Of a stretch of DNA of 64,000 nt, positions 1 through 11,018 are shown in pieces. This DNA comes from Pegoplata infirma. Lineage: Eukaryota > Arthropoda > Insecta > Diptera > Anthomyiidae. Position numbers and translations under genes: made by a program. The notes below the pieces were generated by a model, which did no database searches, was not told where the DNA came from, and saw only the letters and a program-made list of their open reading frames with translations. The stretch spans positions 325,455,038-325,519,037 of the forward strand of contig OY992536.1 of NCBI GenBank assembly GCA_963921195.1, given 5' to 3'. Every line of letters begins with the position of its first letter. Position 1 is the first letter of the stretch.

Positions 1-1417
1 TTTGTTAAATTTGCCCGCTTTAATGCTTCCAAATTGTAAATTTACTTTTTTATTCTTGTGAAAATTACGAGTTTTTAATGAGTAACTCAAATTTTACAAA
101 AATTTAGTTTTTCGGTCACAAGAAAATACAAAGTATTTGCTTAAAATCTGTATTTCGACAGGTAACTTTGTCAAATATCAGTCGAATTAAGATTACAGTC
201 ATTTTACAGAGTATTTAACAGATTAATTATTTTGAGTGCACTAAAACTATTTTTAAAAATCGTTGATTACATTTAATTAACCTTGTGTTGTTAAAAATAT
301 TTTATTTCTAATATCCCCAAAAAATCCCCAGAATATTTTTCCATATCCCCATAAAAATCTCCAATCCCCAAATAAAATTTCTTGTCCTTTTTGCTCACAT
401 GAAATCCCCAACTTTGGGGATAAGTCCCCATTCTGACTCTCAGATTAAAAATGTCTTTCATACAAAGAGAAAAGCTTAAGTATGTTCAAACATTTTCAAT
501 AGTGGTATTCAGAGTCTTACCTTACAAACCTAGTACTGGTGGTAAAAAGTGCACTTTTTTAAGTAACCTTTCAAATCACATGTATTCTTCGAAAGAAGCA
601 CTCTTTTGCTACATGGCCAGGGATGGCAGCAAGACACTAAATACCTTTAATGTAAACATTTTCTTCTCAAGGATGATTTTTTTACTTCCCATAAAAACAT
701 AAAAAAAGGGTTAAACTCTAAATGAAAATTCATTTCACGCTTTTCCTAACAAAAATTATTCTTCTCTACAAAAAATTAAAAAAAAAAAAAAAATGGTGAA
801 AGTCCTTATTTATTTTTTGATGGAGATTATAAAAATATTTTCAAATTTTTTTTTGCTTTTGCTTATTTTATGGTAATAAAAACTGTTACAAAATAAACTT
901 TGTATATTTATAATTCGGTTTTCATATTATTATGAACTTTTTTTCCTTAGTTTTCATAGAAAGTTGAGTAAATAAAAATATTTTCTTATGTATAAGTTGA
1001 AGTCTAAATGTTGTTTACGAAATATTATTACACTTGTCAACCTAATTATCTCTGTTTTGACACAGAAAAGGAAAAAAAAAATCATTAAACTTTTTTTCAT
1101 AATTATTTTTTTTTTGTCTTATTCATCTTAATCGTTTTAATAATTTATTTTTAAGTGTTTTTTTTATATTTTGTGGTCTGCAAAATATTTGGTTAACAAC
1201 ATTTGTTTATTATTGACAACCCAAAAATACCCCAAATACCAGAAAGTGTAAAAATATGCGGATATTTAATTAACTTAAGCGTTACAGATGGGAAAAAATC
1301 ATAAAAAGGGATGCAACATTAAAAATTATGACAAAAGTTTATTTTAAATTTATATAAGAGGGCAAACAAAATTCTAAAAGAAACAGTTTAAATGGTAATT
1401 TATGTTTAATTTACAAC
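1..1417. other. AT-rich non-coding DNA
   Basis: No gene is supported here. The stretch is AT-rich with homopolymer A and T runs. A cluster of the hexamer TCCCCA (about 312-432) recurs at irregular spacing and is probably a degenerate short repeat. The frame at 451-702 shows no domain or codon signal and lies in the same low-complexity context. Confidence 0.6.
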
Positions 1418-1709
1418 TACACAGAAAAAAAAATTTGTCAATACAATTCATTTCATTGTTAATACAATTAAACATTTAATTGAAACTGAGCCTACATTGG
1501 ATTTTGTCAATACAACATTGGATTTTGTAACTTGTGAAAAAATATCAACTTAGTTTTGTCAATTAAATTCATTGTTGTATCAACAATGAAATTAATTGAA
1601 AAGTTTGTAATAAATTATGTTGACGGAAATAAACATTCTTTAATGGCAATTTATTTAAAAAAATCTAAAAATAGAACAAAGAAATCTAAAAATTAAAAAA
1701 AAACATTAG

Positions 1710-1776
1710 CTGGCAGCGGGCATCAAACCCGCAACTAACATGATACGAGTCTAGAACACTACCACCGTGATATTCC
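1710..1776 (-). pseudogene. tRNA-like module 1 of 3
   Basis: Read on the - strand it has an A-box-like segment (CACGGTGGTAGTG) and a degenerate B-box (GGGTTTGATGCCC), the spacing of a tRNA, then a T-run downstream that could stop RNA polymerase III. The acceptor stem is not closed and the anticodon arm pairs badly, so it is not a functional tRNA gene. It is the most diverged of the three copies. Confidence 0.5.
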
Positions 1777-1885
1777 ATATACTTGTAGTTGACTATACGC
1801 GTATATTAAAGGAAATAAACTGTTTTTAATGTCATTTAATTTAAAAATAAAATAAAAAATCTAAAAATAGAACAAAAAAAAAAAT

Positions 1886-1955
1886 CTGGCGGCAGCTGGA
1901 ATCGAACCGGCAACGAACATGGTACAAGTCTAGCACACTACCACCGTGCTATTCC
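1886..1955 (-). pseudogene. tRNA-like module 2 of 3
   Basis: This is the best-preserved module. On the - strand it has TAGCACGGTGGTAGTGTGCTA as a D-arm/A-box region and a perfect B-box, GGTTCGATTCC, with four of five T-stem pairs. A run of 11 T follows at once, a strong polymerase III terminator. There is no matching acceptor stem. It looks like the head of a tRNA-derived SINE or a tRNA pseudogene captured by the surrounding element. Confidence 0.55.
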
Positions 1956-2060
1956 TCATATATATTTGTAGTTGACTTAATGCGTATAAAAGGTGTCTGC
2001 TGAATAGCAAAAACAAAATAATCTCAAAATAAAAATAAATAAAAATAAAAAAATGTTTCC

Positions 2061-2125
2061 GCCACCTGGCAGCGAACCCGCAATGTTCATGATTCGAGTC
2101 TAGCACACTACCACCGTGCTATCGT
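2061..2125 (-). pseudogene. tRNA-like module 3 of 3
   Basis: It shares the CACTACCACCGTGCTAT block with module 2 (+ strand reading) and has a B-box with one change (GGGTTCGCTGCC on the - strand). It lies 180 bp from module 2, which itself lies 176 bp from module 1, so the three modules are a tandem array with AT-rich spacers containing ATCTAAAAATAGAACAAA-like sequence. Confidence 0.5.
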
Positions 2126-2349
2126 CACATATTTTTGTGCTTCATTAAATGAGTTTATAAAGTGTCTGTGTTATCAATAAGCATTTTGTGCGTTTTTTAA
2201 CAATGATGCATTTAATTGGAAATTAAAGTGGATTTTTGTCATATTAACAATATACATTGTTGATACAATTAAAAACGTTGTTGAACTAGAAATTAGTTGC
2301 TAACAATTTGTTTAGTTACTTTTGATTTCACGATATTTTTTTCTGTGTA

Positions 2350-2894
2350 TGAACCCAAAGTCTTTAACTTAAACTCTTTATAATATGTTTTTATTGAACC
2401 TCAACACTTTATCTCAAAATTTAATTTTTTTTCTTAATTTCTTAAAATTCATATTTACAAATATTTTATTTTATTATTTTTAAATAAAATTGTGTCTATA
2501 ATTTAACAATCAATTTATTTTGTTATTTATGTTTACAATATTTTTGTAAATGTATATTTTTTTGATAATACCTGCACAAATCCTTACTTAAAATTTGTTT
2601 AACTTTTATTTATTTTTTTTATCTGCAATGCTTCACCCGAAGAGAAAAACTGAATTTAATTTTCACCTGAGTTTTTGCTGCAGAGAAAAAATAAAAAAAA
2701 TAAAACACGCAAAATGTAATGATGCAAAAAATTTATTTATATTTTCATTCGTGATGCACTTTTGACATTCAGGTAAAGAAAAAATAAAAATAAAAAATAC
2801 AAACATGTATTTAACCTTAATGTGTGTTAAAGAAATACATTATGTATGTATTTGTATTTATTATTACAACATTTATTTACAACAACAAAAAAAA
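2350..2894. other. AT-rich non-coding DNA
   Basis: Nothing coding is supported. The stretch has long A and T tracts and weak internal repetition of TTTATTTTTTT-type sequence. It separates the TIR element upstream from a mini-me-like copy downstream. Confidence 0.5.
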
Positions 2895-3455
2895 AACGCT
2901 TTTCGGCTCCTAGACATACTGATCGACTCCGAATTACTTTTTGAGTCGATTTTGCGATGTCCGTCCGTCTGTCCGTCTTTCTGTCCATCTATCCATCTAT
3001 CCAAGGACGAAGCCTATTGAAATTGGAAAAAATCGGTCCATGATAAGACCTATCGGGGCAGTCCTTCTGGTAGTCCCCATACAAACCACCCTCCCGATAT
3101 TGACATTATTTCCTCAAAATTCATAAAAATGGAAATATTTGATAAACATTTTATTTTTAGGTTTTAAACGTGTACTTAAGTAACCTTATCAAATCGGAAA
3201 ATAATTGGACCATTTTTGGACTTAGTCCCCCATATACAAATTTGGACCGATATTCAGTTAAATCGGTCAATAGACAAAAATATAAGCCAATTCCACTAAA
3301 ATTTGACCTGTGTGTGTTTTCTACACTAAATAAAGATCTAACAACGACAGATCCAATCGTTCCATGTTTGGACTTGGGACCCATTTTCCGGGAAACACTG
3401 GTGTATGATACCCTATATGGTCGGTCTTGACCTACTATAACTTTCTTACTTGTTT
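2895..3455 (-). mobile_element. mini-me/DINE-1-like element, diverged
   Basis: The copy contains a GTCY-rich tract (about 2958-3003, GTCCGTCCGTCTGTCCGTC) and the phrases CCCATACAAACCACCCTCCCGATATT and GGTCGGTCTTGACC, in short form here, which recur in other copies of the window. It ends in CTTTCTTACTTGTTT, the reverse complement of the ACAAGTAAG end seen in the complete copies at 24,018 and 16,121, so it is on the - strand. Short open frames across it on both strands are by-products of the repeat. Confidence 0.55.
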
Positions 3456-3719
3456 AATTTTATTTTTTTATGCCCCTCTCTTCGATGTTAATTGTGCTGA
3501 AGGATCCTACATGTGAATTAATTTTGAGATCTAGGTGTTTTAGATCAAAAAATATAAAAAAGTACCAATCTTCCCCTTCACCCATACTTCAAGTTTTTAA
3601 AACCACTATTTTAGAAAAATTGAGAACTCCAAAGTACATTTGTTTACCCTCTTTAACCCACTTAGAATATTAGGATCAGGATCAGGCACTGATCCACGGA
3701 AGGAAAAAGGAAATTGTTC

Positions 3720-4290
3720 TTTCAAAAAAAGTCTGAGAAGCTGATTGGTAAAAGGGACAGAGTTAAAGAAAATGATATTATGTGAGAATTTTTTTCTAGG
3801 ACAAATGTTTAAATTTTTCTAATCTAAGAATTTTTAAATTTTTGAATAGAAAAAATAAAAAAATTTTCTTCAGTATAAATTATAGAATTCTTCTAAAGAA
3901 AAAAAAGTATAAGAATCCAAGACTTTTTGTATAGAAAAAATTACACAGAACCTGTGAATTTTTTTACAGGAAAAATGTTTCGGAATCTGCGACTTTTCTG
4001 TTTTAAAAAGTCTTAGAATCTAATACGGGGTTCACACATGCTGTTTTGAAGTGTTCAAAAGTGAGATGTTTAAAAAAGTCTTTGTTCTGTGTCCATTTCG
4101 TTTTTATTCTGTTACTAGTGTTTTGTTGAACAACTTGTTTAAGGTCGCAAGTGTTAACGCCATAAAACAATAAGATTTTTTCTTTCGGAAAAATGTCTTA
4201 GAATTTAAAATTATTTCTATTTGAAATATGTCTTACAACGTAAGACTTTTTATTAAGAAAAACTGAGATCTCTTTTATAGAAAAATGCCT
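3720..4290. repeat. degenerate 35-bp repeat relic
   Basis: Spaced copies of AGAATCTGAGAC-, TTTTTCTATAGGAAAAA- and AATGTCTTAGAATC-like words occur at roughly 35-base intervals, matching the satellite at 34,650-41,520 but heavily mutated. About 140 bp of unrelated sequence (4025-4165) interrupts it. Confidence 0.6.
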
Positions 4291-5085
4291 GCGAATTTTG
4301 TACTCTTGCCAAGAACATTAAATCATGATTATGTTTTGCTGAAGATTTGGGTTACTTGCCAAAGCAAAGTTTTTTAGAGAAAATATTGTTGTATTCATTT
4401 GCCATTCCATGCAAAACGAATTGAAATATTGGTCGAGGACCCCATTAAGTTTATGTATTATTAATCCATTTCCAAGACACTCTAGCTATATACATCCGTC
4501 CATCTGTCTGTGGAAAGCAAGATGCAGTCCAAATCAAAGGAGCTGTACATTTGGTAAATGAATGCATTACTTAAATGCAAAAGTGGAGAGTATAAAAGAT
4601 TCGGCACGAAAGAATTTAACACTCTCACTTGTTTTTTTGTACATATGTTTAACAAATGGAACATTTTTAAGTCAAAAGTTTAGACTTGGTGAAAAAGTAG
4701 TTTTGGTAAAAAAAAAGATTTTTTTTCACGAAAAACAAAATTATGATAAAAAAACAAAGTTTTTGGCAAAAAAAATTTAATGAAAAAAAAATTTATGAAA
4801 TAAAATAGTTTGATGAAATAAAAAATTTAAGAAAAAAAAGTCGATAAAAAAAAAAAAATTTTTTTGAAAAAAAAAATATGAAAAAAAACATTATGAAAAA
4901 AAAAATTCGATGAAAAAAAAAATTTATGAAAAACTAAATTTTGTTGAAAAATAATTATGTTACGTTTTATTCACCAGCTGGTGAAAAACGATTTTATTCA
5001 GCATCATTCACCTGATTTATTTATTCAAGTTAGAAATCGAAACTACAAACCTTTTTGATTTTAAGAAAATGAAAAGAGTAATATA
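4285..5085. repeat. dispersed repeat family A, copy 1
   Basis: The sequence from GCCTGCGAATTTTGTACTC onward matches 26,920-28,000 base by base over long stretches. It includes the segment ending CGAGGACCCCATTAA, a mini-me-like - strand terminus (ATAAAAGATTCGGCAC, then CACTCTCACTTGTTTT), a low-complexity tract of GATGAAAAAAA-like units (4688-4965), and a boundary with TTATTCACCAGCTGGTGAA, which contains a palindrome. Copy 1 is interrupted from about 5100 to 6430 by other repeats and resumes after the MITE at 6447-6650. Confidence 0.7.
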
Positions 5086-5142
5086 TATTTTTTTTTTGAT
5101 AGGTTTGTTTTCTATAGAAAAACTATTCTACAGAAAAAATTT

Positions 5143-5235
5143 TATATTTTGAGGATGTTTATTCTGGCTCGAGGTCATTTTTTTCTTTACGAATTAAAAC
5201 CATAATATAGCCAGAATAAACATCCTCAAAATATA
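5143..5235. repeat. fold-back end pair
   Basis: Perfect 27-bp inverted arms (5143-5169 and 5209-5235) flank a 39-base loop. Each arm contains GAGGATGTTTATTCTGG or its complement. The arm is the same sequence as the end of the repeat at 5700-5785 and 14,760-14,845, so two opposite ends of that family lie side by side here. Confidence 0.7.
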
Positions 5236-5439
5236 ATATTTTAAAGGTCGAAAAAAACAATTTTTATTTTTTAAGAAAAATTAATCAGAATTTGAACATA
5301 ATGGTTGGCACGTCATATTGATGAATAACCTTTATATGGATTATTACGCTCACAACAACACAAATAACATATTGTTGTAGTCCAATGGACTATCATATGT
5401 AAAATTGTTTTAAATATTTTTGTTGGTTATTGACAATCG

Positions 5440-5850
5440 TTGCCTTATTAGTATGGTACAATTTCTTCGTCTTTCTAATTCTCATTGTGAATAGAGGCGA
5501 ATATGTATTAATATTTTAGTTTGTACACAAACGATTTATCAGTAGACTTGTGTGCTACTTTGTAGTAAATCGTTTCTATTTTTGCTAAATAATCTTGACA
5601 ATGGAATCTGACAAATTCCGAAACACGTGTCGATTAAGTCTTGCAAAAATGACCAACATAAATAATTTAAAAAAAAAAAAAAAAATTTCTTGAAAATTAT
5701 GCTATGAGAATATCATGGTTTTAATTAGTAAAGAAAATAATGACCTCGAGCCAGAATAAACATTCTCCAAATAAAATATTTTAAAGGTCGAATAAAACAA
5801 TTTTTATTTTTTAATAAAAATTAATCAGAATTTAAAAAAAAAAATATTTT
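5440..5850. repeat. dispersed repeat family B, copy 1
   Basis: A segment containing CAATGGAATCTGACAAATTC, AACACGTGTCGATTAAGTC and TGACCTCGAGCCAGAATAAA is shared with 14,505-14,845 with few differences. A fragment of the same end recurs near 19,700-19,770. No open frame or target duplication was recognised. Confidence 0.65.
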
Positions 5851-5859
5851 TGGGTACAT

Positions 5860-6425
5860 GAGCAGATTAGTGCGTGATTCACGTGATTCACGCGATTCAC
5901 GCGTTAGTGTGTTTGAACTCTATTTTACTAACGTGATTGTGAGTGAGTGTGAGTGAGGAAACAAATTGCCTGAGTGAGTGTGCGTGAGCCAGATTTTTGC
6001 GTGAGTAAGTGCGCGTGAGTCGATTTTTTGGCGTGAGTTTGCGTGATTTATTTTTTCTCCATATTTCCTTTCGTACCAAAAAATACAAAAGGAAACTGTA
6101 AAATTTGGCTGAACTTTAAATGTCGTCTCGAAAAAATTAAAAAAAAAAATCGTAAAATTTGACTAAACTTTTAATCTTGCTTAAAGTTTTGTTAGATTTT
6201 TAAAATTTAAATTTTTAAAATTTGTTTTGTATTAATAAATGTTTCGTGAGTGTGAGTGAAGCTTATGTGAGTGCACGTAGGTGTGAGTTGTATTAAATTT
6301 ACTAACGTGATTTTGAGTGAGTTTGGCTAGAAAAAATATGTTCCCGCGTGAGTGTGTGTGATTCGAAAATTCGTGTTGTGAGCATGAGTGAGTGTGAGTC
6401 AAAATTCGCTCACGCGCCCCTCTAT
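5860..6425. repeat. GTGAGTG-type minisatellite region
   Basis: The stretch is dominated by imperfect GTGAGTGTGAGTGAG and GCGTGATTCACG motifs, the latter self-complementary (CGTGATTCACG). Spacer segments such as AAAATTTGGCTGAAC and AAAATTTGACTAAAC repeat. It is more G-rich than its neighbours. The short - strand frame at 5897-6088 is an artefact of the repeat. Confidence 0.6.
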
Positions 6426-6446
6426 AGTTCCCTGCAGCATTTTTAA

Positions 6447-6650
6447 CACGTTCGCTGCCGCCATATATTATAAAAAAAGTTACCAGTGTGCCAAAAGTGT
6501 TTTTTTGTTTAAAAGTGTACTGAAAACTGTTTAAAAGTGCACTGAAAACTGTTTAATAATATTAGGTAGCGTGTGACCCACCGGTGGTGCACATGGCCTT
6601 TAGGAAAAAATTCTTGTGAACCACCGGTGGGTCACATGGCAGCGAACGTG
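6447..6650. mobile_element. piggyBac-like MITE with TTAA duplication
   Basis: A 204-bp element has perfect 13-bp inverted ends, CACGTTCGCTGCC and GGCAGCGAACGTG, flanked by TTAA on both sides (6443-6446 and 6651-6654). Two near-identical palindromic boxes, GTGACCCACCGGTGG and GAACCACCGGTGGGTCAC, lie inside. The related repeat copy near 28,030-28,050 has one TTAA at the matching place and no insert, which is an empty paralogous site. TTAA targeting is characteristic of the piggyBac superfamily. It encodes nothing. Confidence 0.8.
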
Positions 6651-6659
6651 TTAAAATTA

Positions 6660-7265
6660 GACACCAGCCTAAAAACATTATCATGTTAAAAAATTCTTAG
6701 AATCCTACCAAAAACAGTCTCAGAATTTTTCGATAGGAAAAATTTGTGACTCAGAATCTGAGGCTTTTTATACAGAAAAAATGCCTAAGAATCTGACACT
6801 TTTCTGTAGAAAAATTTCTGAAACTTAGACCTTAAGATTTTTTCTGTAGGAAAAAAGTTTCAGAAGCTGAGATGTTTTCTATAGGAAAAATATCTGTCCT
6901 TTCTAAGGAAAGGTGTCTAAGAAAACTATACTTTTTCTACAAACAAAAATGTCATAGAATCTAGGATATTGCTTTCACGTCTTTATTTATTTATTTATTT
7001 ATTTATTTAATCTCAGGTGCTTTTAATAGAATAGTTTTCAAATGTAAAAAATTTTGGTGCAGAAAGAACGTTTTGATATCTCAAACTTTTTCTGCAGAAA
7101 AGTTTTCTATGGGAAAAAGTTACTAAATCTAAAGATTTTTCTATACGAAGATTTTTTCAAAATTTTTCTATTGTGATAATGTCACAGAATCCTAAACTTT
7201 CTCCTTCAGCAAATGACTCAGAAAAATTTTAAAATCAGAATACTTTTTTGCAATAAACCTGTCTC
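6660..7265. repeat. degenerate 35-bp repeat relic with (TTTA)n
   Basis: Mutated AGAATCTGAGGCTTTTT- and TCTATAGGAAAAAT-type words recur along the stretch. A (TTTA)n microsatellite of about six and a half units lies at 6982-7008. The first 40 bases (TTAGACACCAGCCTAAAAA) belong to repeat family A. Confidence 0.6.
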
Positions 7266-8621
7266 AAGGGAATCTTAAGTGATTGTGTGTAGTAGTAAGA
7301 AACTCAACGGGTTTTGCTCTGTATCGTCTCAATTTAAAAAAAATCGAAAAAAATAATGTTAAATTTGTAAAACAAATTTAAGCTTGAAATAGTATTTGGA
7401 TGTCTTCGATAGAATTTGATAGACAATTGTTTTCTTTAATTTGCTCTACTGTAAACTTTCGTTATCCATTTAAGAAAAACAAATGTAAATAAATACCTCC
7501 CTAATAAATGCAAATAAATGTGTGTCTGTTAAATAGATTTACGTTGATGTCATGGCAACCATAAAATATACAGACACAAATGTATGCATGTGTATGCACT
7601 CACACAAATGTAAACAATTTGCAAGTGCAACAATTTAAGTTATGTATGAATGTGTAAGTGTGTGTGACATTGTGTAAATGTATTTTTCTACTCAGTGCGT
7701 ATTTAAAATAAAAAAATATTGCAAATAAGCAAAAATAAAAAAAAAACATTTAAATGTATTGAGGTAAATAAAATTGATATTTTTTAAAAAGCATATTTCA
7801 CAAATATATACTGGCAGATATTTTAGCACATTTTGATTCTGTATGCTTTTCACATTTCCATTTACTCAAATATGCATTAAAAAATTTTATAAATGTATTC
7901 TTTAGGCTGCGTTTAGTTTAGATTTGATGCATATCAACTAAATAGGATATCAGCGGGAAATTTCAATGTTGTATGCATTTCCGGTATTATGCATTATTTT
8001 GTTCGTTTGTGTAACATTTTCTGTGAACATGTTCAACAACATACGAGTACATACACAGATGACATGCAGTGTCTAATTTTCTTGTATGACAGTAATAATG
8101 TTAAGCAACATCCGTAAACATCAAAACCGTACATATTCAAATAAATACATATTTACAAATACATGCACAAAACAGATGAACATATTTTATAACATTTGTT
8201 GCCATGCTTAATGTAAATTTCATGTATGTATAAAATATGATTTAACAAGGTGTTGATTTCCACCATTTATAAATATTCATATATGAGCATGTAAAGGTAG
8301 GTAATACGAAGCGTATGATTAACATTATTTATGGTTGATTTTTACAAGGTAATTTTAAAAACTTTTTTCTTTTTATTTTTCTAGAAAATTTTATAAAGTT
8401 TTTTCTATAATTCAAGGTTTAACATTACCTTATTAAACTTTAAGACAAGTTAAAGTTTTATTTTTTATGCAACTTCTTTTTTTTTGTTTTTTGTGGCAAG
8501 TGCATGTTTTAAGTTCATTAAATGGTTTTTTCTTTCATTAAACTTTTTATTATATTTTCCTTTTTGTTTACCCCTAATAATATGCAACTAAATGTTGTAC
8601 AAGAGATTTGCTTGATTTCAC
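7266..8621. other. AT-rich non-coding DNA
   Basis: No gene or clear repeat was recognised. The sequence has the TGTATGTATG- and ACATACATA-rich look of fly intronic or intergenic DNA, for example around 7570-7640 and 8040-8240. Confidence 0.5.
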
Positions 8622-8934
8622 TGCACACAAAAAAGAAACTTTGTGAAATTACTAAGAAAATTCTCGTAATCCCATTTTACCAATATTTGACAGTTTACCT
8701 TGTTTTTAAACAAACAAATTTGGATCGAAATCTAAATTTTTTTTGTAATTTTGTATTTTTTTTTTGTAATTTTACAAATTTCCAAGACAATTTTTCAAAA
8801 AAAAAAAATCTAGTAAATTCACGAGAATTCCTTGTAATTTTAATTGCGCCAAAAAGAAAAACTGTAAATTTACAATTTTATTGGTAAAAAGCTTGTAAAA
8901 TTACAAAATTATTGGTAAAAAGCTTGTACATTTA

Positions 8935-9564
8935 CACTGATAGAAATTTTTACATGATCATAATGAAAATCTACATTAATGTTATGAAAACTGACGTTAA
9001 AAAGGAACCTACTTATGTAGGGTTTCATTGAATTAATGAAATATGTATCATAAAATTTAATTGCAAGAACAAGTTTCATTAAATTAATGAAAATTGTTCA
9101 TACAAAATATAAAATGTATTTTATGAAAATTTTTCATTACTTTAATGAAAAAAGTATTTAATTCTTATGAAATACTTTCATTGAATAAATCTAACTATTT
9201 ATTTTTGAAATAAAATACTTTTTTTGAATAAATGCTACTTTTATTTTTAAAATGAAATATATGTATGAAATTGTAGAGATCTTTTTATAGAATTAAAAAT
9301 AATAAAAAATGGGTTTCACTTAGTTTTCTCGCAAAATTTTACTCCAACCTTAAATTGTAATACATTATTAAAACCACGAAGTAATAAAAAACAGCGCGAA
9401 TTTAGTAAATATAAAATTAATAATTTGCTTTTGAATCAAAATTAATGAAAATTTTGCACAATATGTATGAAATTTCATTCAGAATATGAAATATTTCATT
9501 GCTGTAATGAAACAACGTTAATGAATTCCATTCATTAGTGATATGAATCGTTTTTCTATCAGTG
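8935..9564. mobile_element. MITE with CACTGATAGAAA ends
   Basis: It has 12-bp perfect inverted ends (CACTGATAGAAA and TTTCTATCAGTG), with TA on both sides (8933-8934 and 9565-9566). The interior is rich in ATGAAA and TTTCAT words, often as local palindromes (ATGAAATTTCAT type). It is 630 bp with no transposase frame. TA flanks fit a Tc1/mariner-type element. Confidence 0.75.
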
Positions 9565-9569
9565 TACTA

Positions 9570-9821
9570 ACCGTGTAAAAATCGATTTGATCATATCTGA
9601 TCTGATTTCATCTTATAATATATTATTGTATATGATTTTATTATAGAATTGTATCTAATCAGTTCTAATTAAATGTCGAATTTGTTCCAATGTTGGCCAA
9701 ATCCGAGATATAACCACATCTCGATTTTGGCCATTTCAGATATAATTATGTGCAATCAGATACGATCATATATGAATAGATATTACCATATCAGATAATA
9801 TCTAATAAACTTTTACACGGG
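9570..9821. mobile_element. MITE with CCGTGTAAAA ends
   Basis: Inverted ends ACCGTGTAAAA and TTTTACACGGG differ at the outermost base and are flanked by TA (9568-9569 and 9822-9823). The interior is dominated by GATATGATC- and ATATGAT-like words that continue the pairing. It is 252 bp and lies three bases from the previous MITE. The element at 52,062-52,633 has related ends. Confidence 0.65.
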
Positions 9822-9983
9822 TAGTAATTCTCGTAAAAACTTCAATGTAAATTTTATCGTGTCAAAAAATTTGTAAATTTACAATTTTATTGGTAAAAAT
9901 TTTGTAAAATTACAAATAGGAGGCAGGAAAAAAAAGTTAAAAGTTTGTCTTGTGATTTTACAAGGTTTTTCTGAGTGTGTGCA

Positions 9984-10764
9984 AAAGAATTTTGGGACAT
10001 TACTTCTATGTCGAATGGGACAAACAAGGTAAATATTAGATTTTTATTGTACAAACAAAATTGTGCAGTATTATTGAAGGTGTCTACCCACCTTAAAAAA
10101 TAATGTAATATGATTTCATTTAAATATGTAGCTAATTTTAATCTAATACCCACTAAGTTTTCAAATCGTAAAGCACTGATGATGGAAAGGGTTGAAAAGC
10201 AGTCTCAACTTAGCCTCTGTTGTCAGTCACTTAATATTTTTAAATTTCTCATCTTCTTCCTCTTCTGATATAACAAAATTACTCAGCAAAAATAAATCGA
10301 GATTTTGGAAGCACATATTATTTTTATAGCATATCGTACCACATTTAAATAGCGCTTTTGAAGATGCTGTAAATATGAGGGGGGGGGGGGGGGGTTTAAT
10401 TAAACATTTTGTTAAGATTTTTTTATCAAACTTATTATATAAAATTCTTTTTAGATAGAGAGAATGCTTTAATCAGCGTCGAAAAGACACATGATTTCAC
10501 TGCATCTTTAATGCGCTTTACCAGTGCTACCTAAGAGTGCTACCTAAGAGTGCTCTCGCCACAGAAATCATTCCTCTCTGAAAGCTACTTCCAGTTAAGC
10601 AAAATTTCTGTTAGGAAGTTGCATTGAGTTTGTAATGCTTTAACCGATGTAGTTTCTGCAAATTTCCCATATATATTCTCGGTCCTTGTATATGTATTGG
10701 TTCATGAGTTTTGTGTATTAAGTGCACATACCTGTGTAATCTGTAACTTTTTTAAAACAAAAAT
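9984..10764. other. non-coding DNA with a 16-base G run
   Basis: No gene is supported. A run of 16 G lies at 10,379-10,394. A short direct duplication, TGCTACCTAAGAG, occurs at about 10,525-10,552. Confidence 0.5.
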
Positions 10765-10995
10765 ATTTTTGTATGGGAAAACTGTACTAGAATTTAAAAG
10801 TTTTCCTATTTGAAAAATGTTTTAGAATCTAAAAAAAAACGTCTCAAAATCTTAGACTTTTTCCATAGGAAAAATTTCTCAGAATCTCAGACTGTTCTAT
10901 AGGAAACATGTCTTAGAATCTGAGACTTTTTCTATCGGAAAATGTCTCAGATTCTGAGACTTTTTCTATAGAAAAATTGTCTCAGATTCAAAAAA
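10765..10995. repeat. degenerate 35-bp repeat relic
   Basis: About six mutated units carry TCTCAGAATCTCAGAC, TCTATAGGAAACATG and TCTATCGGAAAATG. It lies directly before the left arm of the large palindrome. Confidence 0.65.
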
Positions 10996-11018
10996 AAAAA
11001 AAACCTTAAAAGCGCACT

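Larger units (their letters stand above)
1420..2347. mobile_element. TIR element carrying three tRNA-like modules
   Basis: The element begins CACAGAAAAAAA and ends with the exact reverse complement TTTTTTTCTGTG. Each end abuts a TA dinucleotide (1418-1419 and 2348-2349), which fits a Tc1/mariner-type target duplication. Subterminal sequence rich in TTGTCAATACAA and CATTGTTGATACAA motifs is found at both ends. There is no transposase frame, so it is non-autonomous. The centre holds three tandem units of about 178 bp, each with a tRNA-like segment on the - strand. Boundaries are seen directly; superfamily assignment is inferred from the TA flanks alone. Confidence 0.65.
8622..9983. mobile_element. 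outer TIR element split by two MITEs
   Basis: The left end TGCACACA (8622-8629) and right end TGTGTGCA (9976-9983) are inverted, and imperfect pairing continues inward (GAAACTTTGTGAAATTAC against GTGATTTTACAAGG). Internal TTGGTAAAAAGCTTGTAAAAT-type words relate it to the CACTCAAAA family at 29,807-30,578. Two complete MITEs sit inside it. The 121-codon frame at 8522-8887 is phenylalanine-rich and crosses the element boundary, so it is not a gene. Confidence 0.5.

Noticed and set aside
1886..1955. Functional tRNA gene on the - strand
   Set aside because: The anticodon arm does not pair and no acceptor stem can be drawn; three tandem copies with the same defects indicate a repeat.
8522..8887. 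121-codon + strand open frame, the longest in the window
   Set aside because: It is rich in F, N and L, lies in low-complexity DNA, crosses the border of a TIR element and has no motif.
10379..10394. 16-base G run as a special structure
   Set aside because: An isolated homopolymer with no adjacent G tracts; length may also be affected by sequencing error.
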